From NCBI RefSeq assembly GCF_900343125.1, contig NZ_OPYL01000001.1, positions 496,001-560,000 on the forward strand: DNA of 64,000 nt. Direction: 5' to 3'. Of this stretch, positions 8,767 through 17,093 are shown one piece after another (within the stretch, counting starts at the first letter, position 1; each line of letters begins with the position of its first letter). This stretch comes from Dysgonomonas sp. Marseille-P4361. GTDB taxonomy: Bacteria > Bacteroidota > Bacteroidia > Bacteroidales > Dysgonomonadaceae. The translations under genes were made by a program, and so were the position numbers. The notes under the pieces are model-generated. The model searched no databases and had not been told where the DNA came from. It saw only the letters and a program-made list of their open reading frames with translations.

Positions 8767-8839
8767 AGCGGAAGACGGGGCTCAAACCCGCGACCCTCAG
8801 CTTGGAAGGCTGATGCTCTATCAACTGAGCTACTTCCGC
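8767..8839 (-). tRNA. tRNA-Gly (anticodon TCC)
   Basis: 73-nt cloverleaf. Acceptor arms GCGGAAG/CTTCCGC, D-arm GCTCAGTTGATAGAGC, anticodon loop CTTCCAA giving TCC, T-loop GGTTTGAGCC, discriminator T. CCA is not encoded. It follows tRNA-Tyr by 8 bp in one transcript. Confidence 0.97.
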
Positions 8840-8847
8840 AAAGTAAG

Positions 8848-8930
8848 TGGGCAGTGATGGATTCGAACCACCGAAGACGTAAGTCAGCTGAGTTACAGTC
8901 AGCCCCATTTGGCCACTCTGGTAACTGCCC
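8848..8930 (-). tRNA. tRNA-Tyr (anticodon GTA)
   Basis: 83-nt class II tRNA with a long variable arm. Acceptor arms GGGCAGT/ACTGCCC, anticodon loop CTGTAAC giving GTA, T-loop GGTTCGAATCC, discriminator A. First of a two-tRNA transcript. Confidence 0.97.
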
Positions 8931-8965
8931 AGTTTCCTTTAGCGTTGCAAAGGTAATACAAAATT

Positions 8966-9463
8966 TTATTCTTGCAAATTTCTACGATAAAAATCTATCA
9001 TTTTTATTGCTGTTATTGCGCACTCATCTCCTTTGTTACCGTGCTTTCCGCCCGCTCTGTCAGTCGCTTGCTCCATAGTATCGGTAGTTAAAAGTCCGAA
9101 AATGAAAGGGATATCATATCTAATATTCATATCGGCCATTCCTTGGGTAACGCCGCTACAAACGTAATCAAAATGCGGAGTATCTCCTCTAACTACACAA
9201 CCCAATGCTATTACTGCATCAATTTCTTTGTTTTCTATTAGATGTTTTGATCCAAATATAAGTTCGAAGCTTCCAGGAACATAATCTACTATAATGTTTT
9301 CTTCCTTTACGCCATGTTTTACCAATGTCTTATATGCACCGTCTAGTAACGCATTGGTTACATTATCGTTCCATTCCGAAACAACTATTCCTACTCTCAT
9401 ATCTTTTCCGTTAGGAACTGTATTGGGGTCGTATGATGATAAATTGTGATATGCTGTTGCCAT
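8966..9463 (-). CDS. ribH: 6,7-dimethyl-8-ribityllumazine synthase
   Basis: 165 residues. Condenses 5-amino-6-ribitylamino-uracil with 3,4-dihydroxy-2-butanone 4-phosphate, the penultimate riboflavin step; forms a 60-mer or pentamer in the cytosol. Motifs: [24 protein letters not shown] and [16 protein letters not shown], where the RGDTPHF loop holds the catalytic His; then [15 protein letters not shown]. Full length. It stands apart from the other riboflavin genes, as is common in Bacteroidales. Confidence 0.95.
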   Translation of the reverse strand: MATAYHNLSSYDPNTVPNGKDMRVGIVVSEWNDNVTNALLDGAYKTLVKHGVKEENIIVDYVPGSFELIFGSKHLIENKEIDAVIALGCVVRGDTPHFDYVCSGVTQGMADMNIRYDIPFIFGLLTTDTMEQATDRAGGKHGNKGDECAITAIKMIDFYRRNLQE

Positions 9464-9521
9464 TACTTATATGTTTTAGTTAAAAAATAAAGTTATAAAA
9501 ATTATCTGATTTAATGATTGC

Positions 9522-10388
9522 TTAGTCTTCTATACTGGTTAATAAATTATTTGCTAACCTACTGGCTCCAATACGGAAAAACTCGTTATTTAAATAATCG
9601 TCACCTAAGACTTCTTTTACTATCGTATAGTACTTGACTGCGTCTTCGGTGCTAGAAACGCCTCCAGAGGCTTTAAAACCGACTTTACGACCTGTCTTTT
9701 GAGTATATTCCTTTATTGCGCTACACATTACGTAAGCAGCTTCTAAAGTTGCACCTTCATATCCTTTACCGGTTGATGTTTTTATGAAATCTGCACCTGA
9801 GTACAAGGCAAGGAGGGATGCCTTCATTATATTGGATGCCGATTTTAAAGCTCCTGTCTCTAAGATGACTTTTAATTTAGCATCGCGACATGTATCTTTT
9901 ATTTCGTCGATCTCTTCAGCCAGCTCTTCATAATTTTCATCAAAGAAGTAGCCTAGATTTAGTACAATATCGATTTCATCAGCACCACTTGCTATGGCCA
10001 ATGCTGTTTCGGCTATCTTAACTTCCTGAAATGTCTGCGAAGAAGGAAATCCTCCGGCAACTGAAGCAATCTTAACATTGGCTGTTAAAGCTTCTTTTAC
10101 TGTTTCTACAAAATTTGGATATACACATATAGCAGCAACATTTTGAATGTCTGTAGAGCCTTCAAAATCGTTTATTTGCTCAGCTAGTTTCCATATATCT
10201 TCACGTGTATCTGTTGCATTCAAAGAAGTAAGGTCTAAACAAGAATATATTCTTTTATAAACTTCTTTATTGTTGTTTTGGCTGAACTTCTTATTGATAA
10301 TTTCATTTACTTTTTCTGAAATTTCTTTATCATCCAGATTGGTATTGTATTTTTTTAATGTGTCTATATATTTATCTATTTCTGCCAT
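9522..10388 (-). CDS. deoC: Deoxyribose-phosphate aldolase
   Basis: 288-residue class I aldolase that splits 2-deoxyribose-5-phosphate into glyceraldehyde-3-phosphate and acetaldehyde in deoxynucleoside catabolism. The TIM barrel includes SVAGGFPSSQT, EIDIVLNLGYF (conserved Asp), KVILETGAL and ADFIKTSTGKG, with the Schiff-base Lys in IKTST. The N-terminal ~50 residues are an extension seen in Bacteroidetes versions. It starts 1 bp after the stop of the MazG-like gene and is read in the same operon. Confidence 0.95.
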   Translation of the reverse strand: MAEIDKYIDTLKKYNTNLDDKEISEKVNEIINKKFSQNNNKEVYKRIYSCLDLTSLNATDTREDIWKLAEQINDFEGSTDIQNVAAICVYPNFVETVKEALTANVKIASVAGGFPSSQTFQEVKIAETALAIASGADEIDIVLNLGYFFDENYEELAEEIDEIKDTCRDAKLKVILETGALKSASNIMKASLLALYSGADFIKTSTGKGYEGATLEAAYVMCSAIKEYTQKTGRKVGFKASGGVSSTEDAVKYYTIVKEVLGDDYLNNEFFRIGASRLANNLLTSIED

Positions 10389-10389
10389 C

Positions 10390-10716
10390 TTATTTTAATT
10401 TATCGTTGTTTAAATGTCTTTCTTTATCTCTGTTTGTTTTCTTTTCAATGTTCTTCTTCAATGCTTCGGTCAAGTCAACTCCGGTCTGATTAGCTAAACA
10501 AATAAGAACCCATAATACATCGGCCATTTCATCTGCTAAATTTTTATCTAAATCAGATTTTTTGAAGGACTGATCACCATATGTTCTTGCCATAATGCGA
10601 GCCAGCTCACCAACCTCTTCGGTCAGTATGGTCATATTGGTAAGCTCGCTAAAGTAGCGTACTCCTATTGTTTTTATCCATTTATCAACTTCCTGTTGAG
10701 CTTCTTGTATTGTCAT
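10390..10716 (-). CDS. MazG-like nucleotide pyrophosphohydrolase
   Basis: 108 residues, all-alpha NTP-PPase. The metal-binding signature is present as TEEVGELARIMART (ExxE) and LADEMADVLWVL (ExxD), enough for a house-cleaning dNTP pyrophosphohydrolase; the exact substrate cannot be read. Packed between dtd and deoC with 1-bp gaps, so translation is probably coupled. Confidence 0.9.
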   Translation of the reverse strand: MTIQEAQQEVDKWIKTIGVRYFSELTNMTILTEEVGELARIMARTYGDQSFKKSDLDKNLADEMADVLWVLICLANQTGVDLTEALKKNIEKKTNRDKERHLNNDKLK

Positions 10717-10717
10717 T

Positions 10718-11170
10718 TTATTCTTTTGTCTTAGAGTCTATCCATATGGTTACAGGCCCATCATTTATTAATTCTACTTGCATATCTGCACCAAACTCTC
10801 CTGTTGCAACAGGTTTTCCCAATTTAGCCTCTAGCGATTTACAAAATTGCTCGTAAAGAGGAATAGAGATATCAGGCTTAGCTGCTCGTATATAAGATGG
10901 ACGGTTCCCTTTTTTGGTAGATGCATGAAGTGTAAACTGCGATACGACTAGCATTTCGGCATCTATATCCATTGCCGATAGGTTCATAACCCCGTTTTCA
11001 TCATCAAAAATACGAAGATTTATTAATTTATTAGATAGCCATTCTATATCATCTTGATTATCTTCATTCTCTATACCTAACAATATTAATAAGCCTTTGT
11101 TTATTTTCGACTTGACTTTATTTTCTATTGTTACTGATGCCTTACTCACTCGTTGTATTAACAGTCTCAT
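10718..11170 (-). CDS. dtd: D-aminoacyl-tRNA deacylase
   Basis: 150 residues. Hydrolyses D-amino acids wrongly attached to tRNA (D-Tyr and others). Family motifs: MRLLIQRVSKASV at the start, VVSQFTLHASTKKGNRPSY (SQFTL motif) and GKPVATGEFGADM with the Gly-x-Pro cross-subunit motif, followed by INDGPVTIWID. The gene overlaps the 3' end of the upstream membrane protein gene by 29 bp. Confidence 0.96.
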   Translation of the reverse strand: MRLLIQRVSKASVTIENKVKSKINKGLLILLGIENEDNQDDIEWLSNKLINLRIFDDENGVMNLSAMDIDAEMLVVSQFTLHASTKKGNRPSYIRAAKPDISIPLYEQFCKSLEAKLGKPVATGEFGADMQVELINDGPVTIWIDSKTKE

Positions 11171-12683
11171 TTATATGGTTTTTTCTTTTGAATAAATATA
11201 TCTCAGCATGTGGATATTCTTTTTCTTTATAACTGCTTATTAAGTCATAATTAGCTTCTAAATAAGGAAATTCTTTCAATGCTGATACTATAAACATTGG
11301 ATCTGAGTTCTCTACCAGTTTAAACTGATATTTCCTGATAGATGGATATTTTTCTTCTCGTATTGCAGGATGGAAAAAATATAAATAGGAAGGAACTATA
11401 TTGGCTGCTGTATATATTCCTTTATCTAGTCCAAGATCTAATAGGGTAGGGTTATCTTCTTGATTGATAATGTCTGCAAAATTTTTTTGTCCAAAACTGC
11501 AATTTTCTTTACAGAAGGGTGCATGTGGCTCACTCTTAAATAATCCTTTATAATCAATGTCGAATATTAATATACCAATAAACGCACATATGTAGACTAG
11601 ATAAGTATATATAGGTTTTTCTCTTTTCACGTATTTATTTAGTAAACTGAATATATAGACTAAACTAACTATTGCAAAAAAGTATAGAATCATATATCCA
11701 TATAAGTGATGATCGCGGCTATTTGCAACAGGTAGATATATTAATATAAATGAGATCAATATTGCGATTCTATATGACCATTTCTTAATATATTTATTAT
11801 CTAAGAGTAATATTGCTACACCTAGTATGATGAGAGGAAAAGCTATATAATACCATTTAATCATTCTATAAAAACGAGCTATTATATTTAATACAACATC
11901 AACATTGAACGTTGTATCAGCATACATAGAATTGAATGTAAAGTAGGCATATATACTATCTGAAATAGCCCCATTAATAATGAAATAGATTAAAAAAGGT
12001 AAAAATAAAGCAGCGAATCCTAATGTAAAGTATTTAATATACAATATAATTAAGGGGTATTTTTTCTCTACAATTAGCTGATAAAGTATAGCAATCATAG
12101 GAGGTATCCAGAATAAGCATACGCTAAACTTGATCAAAAATGTAAATGCAAAAGTTAAACCTTGTATAAGCATTATTTTTTTGCTGCCTTTTTGGTCTAA
12201 GCCTTCTTGGAAGTAGAGAAGGAAGTAATAGAAACTAACGGTAATAGCGGGGGCTATAAATTCATCAGCAGAACCTCCTGACTCACTTCTTGTATGTAGT
12301 AAAACAGAGTAAAGTAATGCTATTATAAATGAATAAGGTTTGTCTAAAAATAAGCGTGCTATTTTATAGGCAAACAAGAGATTAACAAACCAGAAACAAG
12401 ACTGTAGGATATATATTCCTGCTAAAGATGCATTGGATATTAAGTAGCCGATGCCATATATAAAGTATATAAGGGGGCCTTTATGGTCGAAAAGATCTTT
12501 ATAAGGTACTTTACCATTGAATATACCTTTTCCTATAGAGAAATAGATATGGGGGTCGCACCACTCATTGAAGAAATACAGAGGTGAATTGAGCGTATTG
12601 AAATAACAAGTAATAAAGGCAAATAATAATAGAAATATGTATATATAACTATCTTCTTTGTTTATTTCAGGACTCTTGGCCAT
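11142..12683 (-). CDS. Integral-membrane glycosyltransferase, GT39/ArnT-like
   Basis: 513 residues with about 12 membrane spans. The first extracytoplasmic loop carries EWCDPHIYFSIGKGIF followed by GKVPYKDLFDHKGPLIYFIY, the Asp-rich loop pattern typical of GT-C/PMT-like transferases using polyprenyl-phosphate sugars. The C-terminal ~120 residues form a soluble tail with FKSEPHAPFCKENCSFGQKN. Acceptor and sugar are unknown. First gene of the dtd-mazG-deoC operon and overlapping dtd. Confidence 0.75.
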   Translation of the reverse strand: MAKSPEINKEDSYIYIFLLLFAFITCYFNTLNSPLYFFNEWCDPHIYFSIGKGIFNGKVPYKDLFDHKGPLIYFIYGIGYLISNASLAGIYILQSCFWFVNLLFAYKIARLFLDKPYSFIIALLYSVLLHTRSESGGSADEFIAPAITVSFYYFLLYFQEGLDQKGSKKIMLIQGLTFAFTFLIKFSVCLFWIPPMIAILYQLIVEKKYPLIILYIKYFTLGFAALFLPFLIYFIINGAISDSIYAYFTFNSMYADTTFNVDVVLNIIARFYRMIKWYYIAFPLIILGVAILLLDNKYIKKWSYRIAILISFILIYLPVANSRDHHLYGYMILYFFAIVSLVYIFSLLNKYVKREKPIYTYLVYICAFIGILIFDIDYKGLFKSEPHAPFCKENCSFGQKNFADIINQEDNPTLLDLGLDKGIYTAANIVPSYLYFFHPAIREEKYPSIRKYQFKLVENSDPMFIVSALKEFPYLEANYDLISSYKEKEYPHAEIYLFKRKNHINETVNTTSE

Positions 12684-12709
12684 CTAGTTTATTCGTAATG
12701 ATTTATAAA

Positions 12710-12752
12710 AAGGTTGTATATTTTATGCAAATATACAACCTTATAACTTAAT
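12710..12752 (-). terminator. Terminator downstream of the hdeD-like gene
   Basis: Perfect 11-bp stem AAGGTTGTATA / TATACAACCTT; on the minus strand it is followed by TTTTTATA. It separates the hdeD-like gene from the membrane transferase gene. Confidence 0.8.
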
Positions 12753-12778
12753 TATATTCTATGATAAATTTTCTTCTT

Positions 12779-13360
12779 TTATTTATCTGCATCTTCCAAC
12801 TCTTTGTGGATAGATCTAAGTCTGAATCCATAAAATATTCTTACAAATCCGTAGGTCAGTAAGATGAATGCAAATAGATAGATTATAAATCCGGCTGCAA
12901 ATAAAGGATTTGTAATAAGGATGAATGAGAAAATAAGACCTAATATACCAAATGCCAGTACCCATCCCCAGCCTTTAATACCAGATCTTTGCAACTCAAT
13001 AGCTGAGCCAATTGCCCATATAGACTGGAACATAGCCCAAAAACCAACAAAGAACAGCAGTACGGTTATAGTTTCTATTGGCATTCCTAATAGTATGAGA
13101 CCAAATAGAATGCTAATAATACCACTAGCCAAGGTCCATCCCCATCCATTCAGAACTTCTCTGTTAGAAATAGCAAATACACCTTCAAACAAGCCGCTTA
13201 TAAGGAAACCAGCAACAAATAGTGCAGCCAGCATACTAAGGGTTGTTAAAGGATTGGCTAAACATAATACACCCAATATTATAGCTATTACGCCAATAAT
13301 AGGAGATATCCACCAGTACTTTACAGCTTTTTTTACAGAGGATAGAAAGTAATTTTTCAT
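12779..13360 (-). CDS. HdeD-family DUF308 membrane protein
   Basis: 193 residues, six predicted membrane spans in three DUF308 hairpins (WWISPIIGVIAIILGVLCLA, WGWTLASGIISILFGLIL, WGWVLAFGILGLIFSFIL). E. coli HdeD, the family model, is linked to acid resistance; the role here is unknown. Single gene between two terminator-like or intergenic regions. Confidence 0.85.
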   Translation of the reverse strand: MKNYFLSSVKKAVKYWWISPIIGVIAIILGVLCLANPLTTLSMLAALFVAGFLISGLFEGVFAISNREVLNGWGWTLASGIISILFGLILLGMPIETITVLLFFVGFWAMFQSIWAIGSAIELQRSGIKGWGWVLAFGILGLIFSFILITNPLFAAGFIIYLFAFILLTYGFVRIFYGFRLRSIHKELEDADK

Positions 13361-13470
13361 AATGTTTGTATTTTATTGTTATCTATTATAGATAGAACAA
13401 CTGATATGGACAGGGGTTTTGGTATTTAACAATTGTTAAACCTTAATTCAGTTATTCCTTTCTATCACAA

Positions 13471-14535
13471 TTAGATAATCCATTTGTTAAGAACTGGTAT
13501 TTTCCTGATTATTAATACTACTCCCAGAGATGCAAAATATACAAACAAGGAAAGTATTGGTACAGATAGTATCGCAGGGAAGGTATTTGTTCCTATGCCT
13601 ACAAGGTTGAGTAAAATATTAAATAAATCGTGTGCCAGATATATTCCTAAAGTACAATTTGCCAGTAGTGTAATGTATTTATTATCCTGTAGTTTCTGCA
13701 TCGTTTTATTATTACTGATAAAGTCTTTTGCAAGTGTAAATACAAAAAATGCAATCAACATTGTTTGTGGGCCCATGTTTTCGAAGTAGTGTGTTCCTGG
13801 GTATCCATAGGTATGAGCAAAGTAAAAGGATGATGCAACATTCCATATCAAAGCAAGTGAGCCTGCTATATAAATAATACGTTTTATGACTGTTCCCAGT
13901 TCAAATTTAGCAAAGAAATACCCTGCTATAAAATATCCGGTATATGAATACAATTCATTGATGCCAAAGCTTATATTTACCTGATATGTGTTATTGAGTT
14001 TTGGGATAACTGCCCCAAAAATGAAATAAAGAGCCAAGAAATACAGGTAATGTTTCTTTTGTGCATGTGCTGTGAATACTCTAAGAAGTGGAGCTAATAT
14101 GTATAAAGCAATAATTGCATACATAAACCATAAGTGATACCAGGGCGTTCCTAAGAATATCTCAGTATATATCTTTTGCCAGTCGCCGGTAGTCACCTCT
14201 TTTATATCCAATAAGATGGAAACAGTAGGAGAGAGGGTTCTATATAATATAGCCCAAAATAAGAGGGCACATATTAGTCGGGGCAAAGCTTTTGTATATA
14301 ATTTTTTGAATGTTAGGTTGTAGCCCGGATCAAGAACAATAATTCCGCTAAGCATGAAGAAGACAGGAATACACCATCTTAACGATGTCATAAATGCATT
14401 TAGAACATACCATTCAGATGTTCCAAACGATTGATTCCATCTGGCTGTGCATACATGAATAATAGTAACTGCAAATATTGTTAAGCTTCTTAGAATATCA
14501 GCATATAAAATTCTGCTTCCTACTTGTTTTGCCAT
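13471..14535 (-). CDS. Acyltransferase family 3 membrane protein
   Basis: 354 residues, about 10 membrane spans, Acyl_transf_3 family (O-acetyl transfer to surface glycans). Starts with RILYADILRSLTIFAVTIIH, with the catalytic His at the end of the first span, then FMLSGIIVLDPGY and WYHLWFMYAIIALYILAPLL as in family members. Target glycan unknown. It stands alone after an intergenic gap. Confidence 0.85.
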   Translation of the reverse strand: MAKQVGSRILYADILRSLTIFAVTIIHVCTARWNQSFGTSEWYVLNAFMTSLRWCIPVFFMLSGIIVLDPGYNLTFKKLYTKALPRLICALLFWAILYRTLSPTVSILLDIKEVTTGDWQKIYTEIFLGTPWYHLWFMYAIIALYILAPLLRVFTAHAQKKHYLYFLALYFIFGAVIPKLNNTYQVNISFGINELYSYTGYFIAGYFFAKFELGTVIKRIIYIAGSLALIWNVASSFYFAHTYGYPGTHYFENMGPQTMLIAFFVFTLAKDFISNNKTMQKLQDNKYITLLANCTLGIYLAHDLFNILLNLVGIGTNTFPAILSVPILSLFVYFASLGVVLIIRKIPVLNKWII

Positions 14536-14581
14536 TTATGTAACTGGAAATTAGTTGTGTAACTTGGTGTTAAAAATACAT

Positions 14582-16387
14582 TCAACTTTCTTCATTTGCA
14601 AAATAATTGATAATTAGCTTTGCTTTATGTTCTCCTATTGTTTGTGTCAACTCTTCTTTAGTGGCTGATTTTATTCGTTTTACACTCTTAAACTTACTAA
14701 GCAAAGATTTTTTTGTCTCTTGCCCAATTCCTTTAATGTTATCCAATTCAGACTTTACCTGCTGTTTACTTCTCTGATTCCGATGAAAGGTGATTCCAAA
14801 TCTGTGGGCTTCGTCTCGCAAATGTTGGATTATTTTTAGTGACTCTAAATTTTTATCAAGGTATAGGGGAACAGAATCTTTCGGAAAGTATATCTCTTCC
14901 AGTCTTTCGGCTATGCCTACTATTGCTACTTTACCATAGATATTTAGCTTCTCTAAGGTTTCGCAGGCAACGCTAAGCTGTCCTTTTCCGCCATCAACCA
15001 CAATCAGTTGGGGCAGGGGAGATCCTTCTTCAATGAGTCTGTGATATCTCCTATGAATTACCTCTCGCATAGTAGAAAAATCGTTAGGGCCTTCAACAGT
15101 CTTCACATTAAAGTGACGGTAATCTTTTTTCGAAGGTTTTCCCATTTTGAATACTACACATGCTGATACAGGGTTGGTACCTTGTATATTTGAGTTGTCA
15201 AAACACTCTATATGTACAGGTAACTCTTTTAGGTTGAGGCTTTTTTGTAGTTCCTTAAGCACCCTTGTACTTCTTTGTTCGGGATTTAAGCTTTCCGCTT
15301 TTTTAAGCTTGTCAAGTTTGTATTGTCTTACATTTTGAGTGGAAAGCAGAAGTAATTTTTTCTTATCCCCTCGTTGAGGTATGATATATTCTACTCCATT
15401 TAAAGCAATGTCGGGATAAAATGGAACTACAATTTCTTTTGCTGATGATCCGAATCGTTCCCTCATTTCGATAATTCCCATTGCGAGAAGCTCCTCTTTG
15501 GCTTCATCCATTTTTTTACGATACTCGAAAGTATATACTTGGATAATAGCACCGTTATGTACATTTAGGTAGTTGATGTATGCCGCATTTTCATCTTCGT
15601 CGTAGCTATAGACATCTATATTGTAATTTATATTGCTTACAACTGTAGATTTACTCTTAAAGTTCTCAACGAGTAAATACTTTTCTTTCAGTTTATTAGC
15701 TTCCTCAAATTCATGTCTTTCGGCCATCTCTTGCATCTGATTGTATATCTCATCGCTTACTAAGTTGCTGTTCCCTTTCAATATTTGTTTGATAGATTCT
15801 ATGTTTTTTATGTATGCATCATGTTGCTGTAATCCGATGCATGGACCTAAACATCTTTTGATATGATACTCCAAACACACTTTATACTTTCCTTCAGCAA
15901 TTTTTTCAGGAGTGAGATTTAATGAGCAAGTGCGGATAGGATATAATTTATGAATAAATTCAAGTAATGTTTTTACACTCTGTACGTTAGAGTAGGGTCC
16001 AAAGTATTGGGAGCCATCTTTGACTATCTTTCTAGTGAGCTCTACTCTTGGGAAATATTCATTTCGGATAACGATGGAAGGATATGATTTATCATCTTTT
16101 AATAAAACATTGTACCTAGGCTGTAATTCTTTTATTAAATTATTCTCTAAGAGCAATGTATCTTCCTCATTATCAACGATTATATACCTTATATCTCTGA
16201 TTTTGCTTACTAATATTCTTGTTTTAGGGCTATTATCATGGCTTTTAGTAAAATAAGAAGATACCCGTCTTCTTAGATTCTTGGCTTTACCTACATATAT
16301 AACAATCCCCTTGTCATCATAGTATTGATAACAGCCTGGCTTCTCAGGGATATTTTTTATTATATTTTTTAGATAATCGTTACTCAT
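14582..16387 (-). CDS. uvrC: Excinuclease ABC subunit C
   Basis: 601 residues. Makes both incisions in nucleotide excision repair with UvrB. GIY-YIG nuclease domain (residues ~12-95: GCYQYYDDKGIVIYVGKAKNLR), Cys cluster RTCSLN...KVCLEYHIKRCLGPC, UVR domain binding UvrB (~205-240), RNase H-like nuclease domain with HIECFDNSNIQGT and IVVDGGKGQL, and a C-terminal HhH segment (LDNIKGIGQETKKSLLSKF). Full length. Confidence 0.97.
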   Translation of the reverse strand: MSNDYLKNIIKNIPEKPGCYQYYDDKGIVIYVGKAKNLRRRVSSYFTKSHDNSPKTRILVSKIRDIRYIIVDNEEDTLLLENNLIKELQPRYNVLLKDDKSYPSIVIRNEYFPRVELTRKIVKDGSQYFGPYSNVQSVKTLLEFIHKLYPIRTCSLNLTPEKIAEGKYKVCLEYHIKRCLGPCIGLQQHDAYIKNIESIKQILKGNSNLVSDEIYNQMQEMAERHEFEEANKLKEKYLLVENFKSKSTVVSNINYNIDVYSYDEDENAAYINYLNVHNGAIIQVYTFEYRKKMDEAKEELLAMGIIEMRERFGSSAKEIVVPFYPDIALNGVEYIIPQRGDKKKLLLLSTQNVRQYKLDKLKKAESLNPEQRSTRVLKELQKSLNLKELPVHIECFDNSNIQGTNPVSACVVFKMGKPSKKDYRHFNVKTVEGPNDFSTMREVIHRRYHRLIEEGSPLPQLIVVDGGKGQLSVACETLEKLNIYGKVAIVGIAERLEEIYFPKDSVPLYLDKNLESLKIIQHLRDEAHRFGITFHRNQRSKQQVKSELDNIKGIGQETKKSLLSKFKSVKRIKSATKEELTQTIGEHKAKLIINYFANEES

Positions 16388-16451
16388 TTTCCTTCACGTA
16401 TTCCGGGGCGAAAATTTTTTGAATGAAAATACGCCAAAGATTTTTTACAGG

Positions 16452-17003
16452 TCAAATAGGGTATTTTATAAGAGCTTTAACATCTACATCCTTCGGAAAA
16501 AGTTTTCGCCCTTCTAATTGTTCTAATTCTATAATAAAATTTACATAGACTTTTTTTACGCCCATTCTTTTAACAAGATTGTAGGCTGCAAACATTGTAC
16601 CTCCTGTTGCTAATAAATCATCATGGATTAGTACAACATCATCAGGAGCTAGCGAATCTTTATGTATTTGAATTTTATCTACTCCGTATTCTTTTTTGTA
16701 TTCTTCCTCAAATACAGCAGCAGGCAGTTTTCCGGGTTTGCGAATAGGAACAAATCCGGCTCCTAACTCAAGTGCCATAATTGGGCCCATGATAAAACCT
16801 CTTGACTCTATTCCTACCACTTTAGTAATTCCTTTATTTCGGTATTCATCCAAAAGAACATTGGTCAACATTGATAGTGATTCTTTTGTGTTGAACAAAG
16901 TTGTTACATCCTTAAATTGAATTCCCGGAATAGGGAAGTCCGGAACATTTCTCACAATTTTTCTAAGAGATTCTAATATTTGCTCTTTCTCTAATTCTTC
17001 CAT
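16452..17003 (-). CDS. apt: Adenine phosphoribosyltransferase
   Basis: 183 residues. Salvages adenine to AMP using PRPP. Motifs: FPIPGIQFKDVTTLF, VVGIESRGFIMGPIMALELG, RKPGKLP and the PRPP loop VVLIHDDLLATGGTM. About 10 residues longer at the C-terminus than the E. coli enzyme. Its 5' region contains the two parS sites that separate it from mnmG. Confidence 0.96.
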   Translation of the reverse strand: MEELEKEQILESLRKIVRNVPDFPIPGIQFKDVTTLFNTKESLSMLTNVLLDEYRNKGITKVVGIESRGFIMGPIMALELGAGFVPIRKPGKLPAAVFEEEYKKEYGVDKIQIHKDSLAPDDVVLIHDDLLATGGTMFAAYNLVKRMGVKKVYVNFIIELEQLEGRKLFPKDVDVKALIKYPI

Positions 17004-17024
17004 TTTATATTTTAAATTGTTATT

Positions 17025-17040
17025 TGTTTCACGTGGAACA
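17025..17040. promoter_or_regulatory. parS centromere site 1
   Basis: TGTTTCACGTGGAACA; its reverse complement TGTTCCACGTGAAACA is the textbook ParB-binding parS sequence. Lies just upstream of apt. Confidence 0.92.
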
Positions 17041-17069
17041 CCTCTCTGAAAAGGCTCTTGTTTTTGAAA

Positions 17070-17085
17070 TGTTTCACGTGAAACA
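17070..17085. promoter_or_regulatory. parS centromere site 2
   Basis: TGTTTCACGTGAAACA, a perfect 16-bp palindrome and exact parS match, 45 bp from site 1 and 8 bp from the mnmG stop. Two sites in one gap next to mnmG (gidA) point to an origin-proximal location. Confidence 0.95.
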
Positions 17086-17093
17086 TTGAGTTT

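Noticed and set aside
8755-9078. Plus-strand open frame of 107 codons over the tRNAs
   Set aside because: It is the antisense of tRNA-Gly, tRNA-Tyr and the 3' end of ribH.
12921-13352. Long plus-strand frame (143 codons) opposite the hdeD-like gene
   Set aside because: Antisense shadow of a well-supported DUF308 gene; the peptide is Pro/Asn-rich without family features.
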